Source: an uncultured Fluviicola sp.
GTDB taxonomy: Bacteria > Bacteroidota > Bacteroidia > Flavobacteriales > Crocinitomicaceae
Direction: 5' to 3'
DNA: 64,000 nt
Assembly: GCF_946478805.1 (NCBI RefSeq)
Contig: NZ_CAMLDC010000008.1
Location: 123,510 to 187,509 of the forward strand
Part shown: positions 27,320 through 34,887 of the stretch, one piece after another
How the letters are laid out: every line of letters starts with the position of its first letter
Position numbering within the stretch: the stretch's first letter is position 1
Program-made: the position numbers and the translations under genes
Notes under the pieces: generated by a model
Seen by the model: only the letters and a program-made list of their open reading frames with translations
Database searches by the model: none
Told to the model about the DNA's origin: nothing

Positions 27320-28288
27320 CTAAGCAGGAACTTGCACTCCAAATTGTTTAACAATTAAATCCGCCAACTCCAGGCCGATTCGATCTTGAGCCTCATTTGT
27401 TGCAGCTCCGATATGTGGTGTTGTCCCGATTTTTTCGTTGTTCAACAGGTCTGCTCTCGGATTTGGTTCGTTTTCAAAAACATCCAATCCGGCATAAGCA
27501 ATTTTACCTTCGGCAATTGCTTCCAATAAGGCAGATTCATCCACAACTCCACCACGAGCAGCATTCACCAATATTACGCCTTTTTTCATGAGGTCGAATT
27601 GAGCTTTTTTGATTACTGCAGAACCATCAGCTTGTTTTGGAATATGAAGGGAGATAAAATCAGCTTCTTTCAAAGCACTGTTTAAATCGTCAGTAGATTT
27701 AACAGGAACCTTTAACTCTCCCAATCCCTGGATTTCACCTAAAGAAATCTCGGTATTGATCTCGTGATTGTTTACAGCGATCACTTTCATTCCACAACCA
27801 AGGGCATAACTCGCCAATGATTGTCCGATTCTGCCAAAGCCGATGATCGCAATGGTTTTGCCACGTAATTCAATTCCTTTTCCGTATTTCTTTTTCAATG
27901 CAGAGAAATCACCTGTCTCCATTTGCTTGAATGAATCGTGTAATGAGCGTGCACCTGCAAATAAGTGTCCCATAACCAATTCCGCAACGGATTGTGAAGA
28001 AGAGGCAGGTGTATTGATCACGACCAATCCTTTTTCGCGGGCATAAGTAACATCGATATTGTCCATTCCAACACCACCTCTACCAAGCAATTTCAATCCC
28101 GGACAAGCATCAATGACCACTTGTCTGATTGTTGTGGCACTTCTCACAAGAATAATCTCGATGTTATTTGCATTCACATAGTTGATCAGGTTATCCTGCT
28201 CAACCTTATCAGTTATTACGGTAAAACCGGCTTTCTCAAGAGCGATTTTCCCTTCGTTGGAGATACCGTCGTTTGCTAATATTTTCAT
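27320..28288 (-). CDS. serA: D-3-phosphoglycerate dehydrogenase, short form without ACT domain
   Basis: 322 residues. The enzyme oxidises 3-phosphoglycerate to 3-phosphohydroxypyruvate, the first step of serine synthesis. Visible are the nucleotide-binding loop IIGFGRIGQSLA, the substrate Arg region VNAARGGVVDE, and the catalytic His region TPHIGAATNEAQD. The long ACT or ASB regulatory regions are absent, so feedback by serine through ACT is not expected. It follows serC by 132 bp that hold a GC-rich hairpin. Confidence 0.93.
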   Translation of the reverse strand: MKILANDGISNEGKIALEKAGFTVITDKVEQDNLINYVNANNIEIILVRSATTIRQVVIDACPGLKLLGRGGVGMDNIDVTYAREKGLVVINTPASSSQSVAELVMGHLFAGARSLHDSFKQMETGDFSALKKKYGKGIELRGKTIAIIGFGRIGQSLASYALGCGMKVIAVNNHEINTEISLGEIQGLGELKVPVKSTDDLNSALKEADFISLHIPKQADGSAVIKKAQFDLMKKGVILVNAARGGVVDESALLEAIAEGKIAYAGLDVFENEPNPRADLLNNEKIGTTPHIGAATNEAQDRIGLELADLIVKQFGVQVPA

Positions 28289-28378
28289 AATTTTTAATTC
28301 AATTTGTACTGAGTTCCCAGTTAGTTCGATTTTGTTTGGAACAAATAGTTATCGTTCTATATCCCTCGGCTTTTCTGT

Positions 28379-28420
28379 CTTTCCAGCCAGAGCCTCAGTC
28401 TTCGCCAGCTGTGCTGGCTC
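28379..28420 (-). promoter_or_regulatory. GC-rich hairpin between serC and serA
   Basis: Directly after the serC stop, GCCAGC-aca-GCTGGC (28404-28418) forms a perfect 6-bp stem, followed by a second GAGGCTCTGGCTGG copy at 28384-28397. There is no U-tract, so it is not a standard terminator. It could be an mRNA stability or attenuation element in the serC-serA transcript. Confidence 0.4.
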
Positions 28421-29491
28421 TTACCCGTGTTTTTTAGAGAAATCATTCATAACATCAACCAAAACCTGAACGCTATCCAATTCAAGTGCGTTGTACATGG
28501 AAGCCCTGTATCCACCGACACTTCTGTGTCCGTTCAATCCGATAATTCCGGCTGCTTTCCATGCTGCATCGAATTCATCTTTCAAAGAATCGTTTGTTAA
28601 CAGGAAGTTGACATTCATTTCAGACCGGTCTTCAACAGCTGCAGTTCCCTGGAATAATGGGTTCGCATCGATTTCCGAATAAAGCAACTTTGCTTTCGCC
28701 TGGTTTTTCAATGCCATTTTAGGAACACCTCCATTCGCCATCAGATCTTGCAGATTCAACATGGCAACGTAAACTGAAAATACCGGAGGAGTATTGTACA
28801 TGGAATCCTTTTCTGCGTGTACTTTCAAATCCAGGTAACTTGGCATGAATGCAGAAGTAGACTTCCCTAGAACATCTTTCTTTACAATGTATAAAGTAGC
28901 TCCGGCAGGTCCCAGGTTTTTTTGAGCTCCGGCATAGATCAGATCAAAGTCCGAAACATTGACCTCTTTGGAGAAAATATCCGAAGACATGTCACAAACC
29001 AATGGCAAATCCGTTTTAGGAAAATCCTTGAACTGAGTACCGAAAATCGTGTTGTTCGAAGTGAAGTGGATATAATCGGCATCCGTCGGAATTACCAGGT
29101 TTTTTGGAATATAGCTGAAATTTTTATCTTCAGAAGAAGCAAACACATTCACATCAACTCCCACTTTCTTAGCTTCCTTGATTGCGCCGGAAGCCCATGT
29201 TCCGGTATTGATATATCCTGCTTTCTTTGTTGAACGCATCATATTCAAAGCCGCAATTGTGAATCCAAGCGTAGCTCCACCTTGCAGATAAAGTACCTCA
29301 TATTCATCTGAAATATTCAAAGCCTTTTTCACTAACTCGCGTGCCTCGTGCATCACAGCTTCATAATCCTTACTTCTGTGCGAAACTTCAAGAATGGATA
29401 ATCCATTGAAATCCAATACAGCATCTGAAGCTTTCTTAAATACGTCTTGCGGAAGAATACATGGTCCTGCGCCAAAGTTGTGTTTTTTCAT
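28421..29491 (-). CDS. serC: Phosphoserine aminotransferase
   Basis: 356 residues, full length. The enzyme transfers the amino group from glutamate to 3-phosphohydroxypyruvate and is PLP dependent. It begins KKHNFGAGPCILPQDVF, has the PLP-lysine motif IYAGAQKNLGPAGATL and the late NGHRSVGGYRASMYNAL. It heads the serC-serA-DUF1015-yggS run on the minus strand and is separated from bTHX by a terminator. Confidence 0.96.
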   Translation of the reverse strand: MKKHNFGAGPCILPQDVFKKASDAVLDFNGLSILEVSHRSKDYEAVMHEARELVKKALNISDEYEVLYLQGGATLGFTIAALNMMRSTKKAGYINTGTWASGAIKEAKKVGVDVNVFASSEDKNFSYIPKNLVIPTDADYIHFTSNNTIFGTQFKDFPKTDLPLVCDMSSDIFSKEVNVSDFDLIYAGAQKNLGPAGATLYIVKKDVLGKSTSAFMPSYLDLKVHAEKDSMYNTPPVFSVYVAMLNLQDLMANGGVPKMALKNQAKAKLLYSEIDANPLFQGTAAVEDRSEMNVNFLLTNDSLKDEFDAAWKAAGIIGLNGHRSVGGYRASMYNALELDSVQVLVDVMNDFSKKHG

Positions 29492-29576
29492 TTGTTGATT
29501 TTTTACTCTCTATTTGGAAGTGTACAAATTTCGAGAATTTTGAACGAAAAGAGAAGCGTTTTACATTAAAATATTT

Positions 29577-29612
29577 CACAAAAAAAGCCCCGCCAAGTGG
29601 CAGAGCTTTTGA
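29577..29612. terminator. Rho-independent terminator of the bTHX gene
   Basis: On the minus strand AGCTCTGCC-actt-GGCGGGGCT followed by TTTTTTT (stem 29586-29607). A-rich sequence on the other side makes it possibly bidirectional. It isolates bTHX from serC. Confidence 0.8.
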
Positions 29613-29636
29613 TATGTTGAAGGAATATTCATTCGA

Positions 29637-29885
29637 TTATTCTTCCGTTTTTTTCGCTGGTTTTGCAGCCGGTTTTTTTGCTGCGGGTTTTTTCTCAGCT
29701 GCAGGTTTCGCTACTGTTTCTTTTTTAACAGCCGGTTTCTTAGCTGCTACTTTTTTCTCATCTGCCGCGGCAGATTTCTTAACAGCTGCCGGTTTAACCG
29801 TCGCAGTTGTTTTTCTTTTGCGAGTATTACCATAGGATCCGTTTGTACGTTTTCCTTTTGCAGTCTTGATATCACCTTTTCCCAT
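29637..29885 (-). CDS. Ribosomal protein bTHX with a lysine/alanine-rich C-terminal tail
   Basis: 82 residues. The first 25, MGKGDIKTAKGKRTNGSYGN plus TRKRK, match the small 30S protein bTHX, which lies in the head of the small subunit and is usually 25-30 residues. The rest is a low-complexity tail of Lys, Ala, Pro and Val with repeated AAKKPA units, like histone H1-like proteins. The protein is very basic. It has a good promoter, an independent terminator and no overlap with neighbours. An H1-like DNA-binding protein is the alternative reading. Confidence 0.75.
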   Translation of the reverse strand: MGKGDIKTAKGKRTNGSYGNTRKRKTTATVKPAAVKKSAAADEKKVAAKKPAVKKETVAKPAAEKKPAAKKPAAKPAKKTEE

Positions 29886-29923
29886 AATAGTTATCTGTTT
29901 TTTTTTGAGTTCGAAAAGTCATA

Positions 29924-29931
29924 CAAATATA
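29924..29931 (-). promoter_or_regulatory. -7 promoter box TATATTTG of bTHX
   Basis: Exact TAnnTTTG on the minus strand, about 38 nt before the bTHX ATG. Confidence 0.6.
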
Positions 29932-29960
29932 ACGTTCTCTTTGATTTACAGAGTAAAAAA

Positions 29961-30035
29961 AGTTCAAAAAGTTCAAATAATTCAAATTCATTCCTTGTTG
30001 GAAGCATTTGATTATTGAACATTTTCATTTGAACC
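29961..30035. repeat. GTTCAA-type inverted repeat overlapping the trmH 3' end
   Basis: The left arm has agttcaaaaagttcaaataa. The right arm (30015-30035) has ttgaacattttcatttgaac. The reverse complement of the right arm matches the left with gaps. The right arm supplies the last codons and stop of trmH. A related arm occurs at 56034-56078. Confidence 0.5.
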
Positions 30036-30698
30036 TTGCAAGCGTTTTTCAAGTTCTCTTCTGACGACATCACCATTTTTCATATAACGCTGACACCATT
30101 TCAATTTGACGTCAATTTGATCAGCTTCACTGAGCTTCCAATCGATGTCTGATTCAATCAGTCGTTGTCTTAATGCTTGAAGCGTAAGTGCTACTGAGAC
30201 GGAAACGTTGAAACTTTCCGTAAATCCAACCATCGGAATCGAAACCTGGTAGTCCGCAATTTCACGGATTTCGTCCGAGATTCCTTCCCATTCTGTTCCG
30301 AATGAAAGAGCGATGGGTTGATCCAGTGGCAGGTCGAATATGGAATGTTCCGCATCCGGAGTAAGTGCCGCGATTTTATATCCTTGTGATTTTAATTTGG
30401 AAACAGCATCCACGAGTGGGGAAGTACCCTCATTGTAATTGAAGAGATCGACCCATCTTCCTGCTCCACGGGCGATATCGCGTTGCACCTTGTATTTGTT
30501 TTTGCTTTCAACCACATGCAATTCCTGGATACCGAAGCAATCACAGCTTCGGATGACAGCACTGGCATTATGTTCTTGGAAAATTTCTTCCAGTAGAACA
30601 GTCAGATGTCGTGTGCGGTTTGAAGCAACTTCGTCAAACAGCTGACCTTTCACTTCCGGAATCAATTCGTAAAATGCCTGAAGCAATTCGTTTTTCAT
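30012..30698 (-). CDS. trmH: tRNA (guanosine(18)-2'-O)-methyltransferase TrmH
   Basis: 228 residues of the SPOUT family. TrmH methylates the 2'-OH of G18 in the D-loop of tRNAs. Motif 1 is HNASAVIRSCDCFGIQEL with the catalytic Arg, motif 2 IALSFGTEWEGISDEI, and motif 3 IPMVGFTESFNVSVSVALTL with the knotted SAM-binding loop. A TAGCTTTG box ends 4 nt before the ATG, so the transcript may be leaderless. The last seven residues (GSNENVQ) are encoded inside an inverted repeat. Confidence 0.93.
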   Translation of the reverse strand: MKNELLQAFYELIPEVKGQLFDEVASNRTRHLTVLLEEIFQEHNASAVIRSCDCFGIQELHVVESKNKYKVQRDIARGAGRWVDLFNYNEGTSPLVDAVSKLKSQGYKIAALTPDAEHSIFDLPLDQPIALSFGTEWEGISDEIREIADYQVSIPMVGFTESFNVSVSVALTLQALRQRLIESDIDWKLSEADQIDVKLKWCQRYMKNGDVVRRELEKRLQGSNENVQ

Positions 30699-30702
30699 GC
30701 TG

Positions 30703-30710
30703 CAAAGCTA
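30703..30710 (-). promoter_or_regulatory. -7 promoter box TAGCTTTG of trmH
   Basis: Exact TAnnTTTG on the minus strand, with 4 nt (CAGC) between it and the trmH ATG. Confidence 0.6.
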
Positions 30711-30837
30711 GTGATTATTGTAGAATTGAAAAGTGATAAAGTCAAAAGCTAGAAGGAGTTTTGTTTCCGATAGAGGAATATGGAACTAAATCAATCTAAG
30801 CTGTTTTAGGGGGCTTTTGGCTCTCCGGTATCGTAAA

Positions 30838-33291
30838 TTAATGATCTACGCGTTGTTTTTCAGAATCCGATGAACCTGACTCACGCGCATTCAAGGCTTT
30901 TCCTTTGCTGAAACGGTAAGAAAAGCTTACAGTAACTACGCGGGTATCCAGTTTACTCAACCAATTCGCTTTTGAATTCGCAATGTTTCGAATATCCCCA
31001 CCAGGTTTGTTGCTGTGAAAGACATCCGAAAGGCTCAATTTGACAGCCCCTTTTTCTTTCAGGATTTTGTAAGCTAGTCCTGCTCTTAGTTGCCAAACCG
31101 GAATAGTCAGAAACTGTCCGGACAAAATGCGTGTCTGATAGGATCCGGCAAGATCAGCTGAGAATTTCGGAGTGATCATGAATTTGAAAGCTGGCCCTAC
31201 ATACCAATACCAACGGTTTTCAACTAAGGGTTGATTATAGATAGAAGTATTGTAGCCGATATTCTTCATTTCCGAGTAGTATTGGACATTCCACCATTTG
31301 GTGAGGTTGATCTCACCGCTTACACTGATTCCATAAGCAGTTTGATTTCCATAATTACCAGGTCTGCTGTAATAAATATTGTTTACCTGTTCATTGGTCT
31401 CATTGATCAGATTGTGGACCAGGCTATAATCAAGAGTGACGGAAAATGCGTTTTTGTAACTGTACGTCAGTTCGAAATTGTAAGAAAATGTTGGCTTCAG
31501 GAAAGGATTCCCCGCGTAATAGGTATAAGCATCCATCGGATAGGTGAAGGGATTCATGTCCTGATAATTCGGATAATCGATCCTTCTCCCGAAAGACAAG
31601 CCGATCTGGTGGTGCTTTAAACTGTCAGGAGTGTAAGAGAAATAAGCTGTGGGGAATAAGCTGTTGTACATGCGTGTAAAGCTGGAATCACTCACTATTG
31701 GATTGCCTAACTGGTTTCCCTGCATACGGATACTTTCGAACCGCAATCCCAATTGGAATGCAAGTTTTCCAATTTCCTGGGCGTAATTTGCATAAGCTGC
31801 ATTGTTGTTTTCCTTGTAGAGAAAGCGGTTTGAAAAGGTATAATTCGGAACAAGGGAATTTCCTACAACATCATAAAAATCAGCTGTATTATCCGTACTT
31901 ACAAAGGCAGTCTTCACCCCGAATTCCATCCTGTTATTGTTTTTAAACGGATTTACGTAATCTATTTTGGCAGTTTTGATATCAATATCCGCAGGTAGTG
32001 AAGATTCCAGATTCAAAGAATTTATAACTGTTCCGTCGTTCGAGCGGGTCTTGTTGTCCAAGGTTTGGTCATGCTCTGATTTGTAGCGGATGTAATCCGC
32101 ATTGATACTCAGTTCTTTTCCCAAGCTGTCAATTTTCAGGGTGTAATTGATGTTGGCGCTCCCGTTATACCAAAGATTCTTCGACTTACTGTAAGCTTTA
32201 ACCACGGCTGAGATTGAGCTGTCGGCTGCAAGTATATTTGCAGTGTTATTATTTGTTGTTAGGGACGGATCGTGAGAACCCGAGAACACAACTCCAATGG
32301 TTGACTTTTTACTTAGATACCAATCCATCCCGATTTTTCCTGTTTTTCCACCGAATTGCCTCTTGATATAGGAATTTTGTAAAAATGCGGAACTGAACTG
32401 GCCGTCGGGAGTGGAATAATACCGGTTGATATCCAGATCCTGGTAGGAATTATTCTGGCTCACACCGAGTGTGGTGAACAGATTGATTTTATTCACCCTG
32501 TAATTGAAGGTGAAACTGTTATTGGTACGCATGTATCTTCCTTGCCCGTAACTCAGGGTAATTCCACCATTGAATCCTTTTTCCTTTAGTTTTTTCAGGA
32601 TGATATTGATGATCCCTGCATTTCCCGATGCGTCGTAACGGGCTGGAGGATTGGTCATGATTTCTATGGAAGCGACGGAATTGGAGGGCAGGGAACGCAA
32701 ATATCCGGCAAGGTCTTCCTGCGACATATAAGTAGGTTTGTTATCAATGAAAACCTGGACTCCGGATTTTCCTTTTAAAGAAATGTTTCCATTGAAATCA
32801 ACAATGATTCCCGGCGCTTTTTCCAATAATTCAAGAGCAGTTGTCCCGGAACTTCCAACCAATGCGTCCGGATTCACAATGACCCGGTCGATTTTTCGTT
32901 CAATAAAAGGTTTCTTAATCGTAATTACAACATCTTGTAATTGTGTTGAGGCTGCTCTTAAAGTGATTTCGGGTAATTGTATGCGGGAAGAATCGGTAGC
33001 GACTTCAAAGGGTTGGCTCACCAATTTCTGATAATCCAATTGATCGATGATGATCAGGAAAGTACCTGTTTTAGCAATTTCAAACTCAAATTTCCCTAAT
33101 GAATCACAAATAGCAGCCTTAACGAGTGTTGAATCAGTTGAATGACACAAACGCACAACCGGTAGAGACTCGGGGATTCCGCCGGTCACTTTTCCGGTTA
33201 TTGTAGCATGTTGAGCTGAAACAAGTTGGGTAGATTGAATAAGAAAAAAAAGGAAAAAAAGAATTCCGTAGTTAAAGCGTGTATCGGTCAT
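30838..33291 (-). CDS. Outer-membrane beta-barrel receptor, TonB-dependent-receptor-like
   Basis: About 817 residues from the ATG at 33291. A TTG at 33318 lies inside a likely -7 box (CATCTTTG), so the later start is preferred. After a signal peptide (ends QLVSAQ) comes a carboxypeptidase-regulatory-like domain (ATITGKVTGGIPES, about 25-110), then a plug-like segment (SSGTTALELLEKAPGIIVDF, IEIMTNPPARYDASGNAGII), and a beta barrel of about 570 residues. The barrel matches OMP_b-brl_3-type receptors. It should import or bind a ligand at the outer membrane, but I see no ligand-specific partner gene nearby. Confidence 0.82.
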   Translation of the reverse strand: MTDTRFNYGILFFLFFLIQSTQLVSAQHATITGKVTGGIPESLPVVRLCHSTDSTLVKAAICDSLGKFEFEIAKTGTFLIIIDQLDYQKLVSQPFEVATDSSRIQLPEITLRAASTQLQDVVITIKKPFIERKIDRVIVNPDALVGSSGTTALELLEKAPGIIVDFNGNISLKGKSGVQVFIDNKPTYMSQEDLAGYLRSLPSNSVASIEIMTNPPARYDASGNAGIINIILKKLKEKGFNGGITLSYGQGRYMRTNNSFTFNYRVNKINLFTTLGVSQNNSYQDLDINRYYSTPDGQFSSAFLQNSYIKRQFGGKTGKIGMDWYLSKKSTIGVVFSGSHDPSLTTNNNTANILAADSSISAVVKAYSKSKNLWYNGSANINYTLKIDSLGKELSINADYIRYKSEHDQTLDNKTRSNDGTVINSLNLESSLPADIDIKTAKIDYVNPFKNNNRMEFGVKTAFVSTDNTADFYDVVGNSLVPNYTFSNRFLYKENNNAAYANYAQEIGKLAFQLGLRFESIRMQGNQLGNPIVSDSSFTRMYNSLFPTAYFSYTPDSLKHHQIGLSFGRRIDYPNYQDMNPFTYPMDAYTYYAGNPFLKPTFSYNFELTYSYKNAFSVTLDYSLVHNLINETNEQVNNIYYSRPGNYGNQTAYGISVSGEINLTKWWNVQYYSEMKNIGYNTSIYNQPLVENRWYWYVGPAFKFMITPKFSADLAGSYQTRILSGQFLTIPVWQLRAGLAYKILKEKGAVKLSLSDVFHSNKPGGDIRNIANSKANWLSKLDTRVVTVSFSYRFSKGKALNARESGSSDSEKQRVDH

Positions 33292-33426
33292 CGGGTATGG
33301 AATAGAACTGTCCCACAAAGATGTTCTATTTAGTGGAAGATTACGTGTAAAAAAGGGATAATTTATGTAAATGAGCCTATTTACATGTTGGGCGGTAACA
33401 GAAATAGATCAGGAAATACCGGAACA

Positions 33427-33464
33427 AAAAAAATCCCTCCGTCGGTTGACAAAGGGATTTTTCT
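33427..33464. terminator. Terminator after HU, possibly bidirectional
   Basis: AAATCCCT (33431-33438) pairs with AGGGATTT (33453-33460), loop ccgtcggttgacaa. T-runs follow on the minus strand and a short TTTTTC on the plus strand. Confidence 0.7.
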
Positions 33465-33480
33465 CTAAAGAATATCGTTC

Positions 33481-33753
33481 TTAGTTAACTGCTCCAGATA
33501 ACTCAGCACCAGCTTTGAAACGTACTACGTTCTTAGCTGCGATTTTGATTTCTTTTCCAGTTTGTGGGTTACGACCAGTTCTAGCTTCACGCTTAGAAAC
33601 TGAGAAAGAACCGAATCCTACTAAAGAAATACGGTCTCCTTTTTTCAATGCTCCAGCTGTAGCACCTACAAATGCATCCAATGCTTTTTTCGCATCAGCT
33701 TTAGATAATCCTGCTTCAGAAGCAATCGCATCAATTAATTCTGCTTTGTTCAT
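33481..33753 (-). CDS. HU family DNA-binding protein
   Basis: 90 residues from the ATG at 33753; the upstream in-frame extension is non-HU sequence and includes the promoter. The HU fold is clear: NKAELIDAIASEAGLSKADA, KKALDAFVGA, DRISLVGFGSFSVSKREART, then the arm GRNPQTGKEIKIAAKNVVRF. It binds DNA as a dimer and compacts the nucleoid. A TATTTTTG box lies about 41 nt upstream of the ATG. Confidence 0.96.
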   Translation of the reverse strand: MNKAELIDAIASEAGLSKADAKKALDAFVGATAGALKKGDRISLVGFGSFSVSKREARTGRNPQTGKEIKIAAKNVVRFKAGAELSGAVN

Positions 33754-33794
33754 AGTTTGGTTTTTTTTTGAATGATTTCTAATAATTAACACAA

Positions 33795-33802
33795 CAAAAA
33801 TA
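33795..33802 (-). promoter_or_regulatory. -7 promoter box TATTTTTG of HU
   Basis: Exact TAnnTTTG on the minus strand, with an AT-rich leader of roughly 35-40 nt before the HU ATG. Confidence 0.6.
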
Positions 33803-33850
33803 TAGGAATATGCTTCTCTACCAAGGCCAAACACTAAAAAGCGTTGATTT

Positions 33851-33879
33851 TGTTGATAAATAAACGTATTTGTTGATAA
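33851..33879. repeat. Two direct 9-mers TGTTGATAA, 20 bp apart
   Basis: TGTTGATAA occurs at 33851-33859 and 33871-33879; on the other strand TTATCAACA is one base from the DnaA box TTATCCACA. The 20-bp spacing is about two helical turns. They lie upstream of the HU promoter, so they could be regulator or DnaA sites. Confidence 0.4.
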
Positions 33880-33933
33880 GCCTCCCTGTTTTAGGGGGGG
33901 GTCCGACTAATTTGATCTTTTCTTCGATAAAAA

Positions 33934-34887
33934 TTAGTTGAGAATGATGGACCAATCGGATGAATTATTCCCAACCAACCACTCCTTTGCAGTCATTTTC
34001 TTCTTTCCTTCTACCTGGAATTCGACAATTTCGAGTTGTTTTTCGTTTGTATCGACGAATAATTGGGTCTTTGTAGCCGATAATTGAAGTGATCCGGAAC
34101 CGGTTTGAGAACTGATATGTGTTTTGAAAACTTTTACATTCTTCAATTCGCCTTTTGAATTTTTCCAGGTGGTCCAAGCCGTTGGATAAGGATTCAATCC
34201 GCGGACCAGGTTATGAATCGCTTGCGGCTCTGCATTCCAATCAATCTGTGTATTCTCTTTAAATAGTTTTGGGGCAGGTCTCATAGAGGTTCCCAATTCT
34301 GTTTGAGGAATCGGATTCACTTCATTGTTCGCAATACGTTGGAGAGTTTCCACTACAAGTTTACCGCCGATCCGAATCATCCGGTCATGCAATTCTCCCG
34401 CGCTTTCATTTTCTGCAATGGCCATTTCTGTTTGACCGATTACATTTCCGGTATCAATAGCTTCATCTATAAAGAATGTACTGACCCCTGTTTTTTTGTC
34501 CCCGTTAATAATAGACCAGTTGATTGGAGCAGCTCCACGATAATCGGGTAGAAGGGAAGCATGAAGATTGAATGTTCCTTTCTTTGGCATCTTCCAGACT
34601 TCTGTAGGAAGCATGCGAAATGCGACTACTACAAAAACATCCGCTTGGAGTGCTTCCAGATCACTTAGGAAATCTGTATCCTTTAGTTTTAATGGTTGCA
34701 ATACCGGGATTTTGTTTTCCAGGGCAAATTGCTTCACCGGGCTTTCATGCATTAATTGGCCTCTGCCCGCAGGTTTATCCGCAACAGTGACGATACCAAC
34801 CAAATTCATTCCTGCTTCTTTGATTGCCTGAAGAATTCCAACTGAAAAATGGGGTGTCCCCATAAAAACAATGCGCAAATTATCCAT
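33934..34887 (-). CDS. fmt: Methionyl-tRNA formyltransferase
   Basis: 317 residues, full length. Fmt formylates the amino group of initiator Met-tRNA using 10-formyl-THF. Motifs are RIVFMGTPHFSVGILQAI at the start, NLHASLLPDYRGAAPINW with the catalytic His/Asn region, and GVSTFFIDEAIDTGNVIGQ. The gene starts inside the last 8 bases of the MATE gene. The C-terminal OB domain (about 205-310) is present. Downstream is a GC-rich stem with a run of eight G but no clear terminator tail. Confidence 0.96.
   Translation of the reverse strand: MDNLRIVFMGTPHFSVGILQAIKEAGMNLVGIVTVADKPAGRGQLMHESPVKQFALENKIPVLQPLKLKDTDFLSDLEALQADVFVVVAFRMLPTEVWKMPKKGTFNLHASLLPDYRGAAPINWSIINGDKKTGVSTFFIDEAIDTGNVIGQTEMAIAENESAGELHDRMIRIGGKLVVETLQRIANNEVNPIPQTELGTSMRPAPKLFKENTQIDWNAEPQAIHNLVRGLNPYPTAWTTWKNSKGELKNVKVFKTHISSQTGSGSLQLSATKTQLFVDTNEKQLEIVEFQVEGKKKMTAKEWLVGNNSSDWSIILN

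Noticed and set aside
33881..33902. CCTCCCT-GTTTT-AGGGGGGGG as terminator of fmt
   Set aside because: Stem plausible on the minus strand, but no U-tract follows; the run of eight G is unusual but lies in non-coding DNA.
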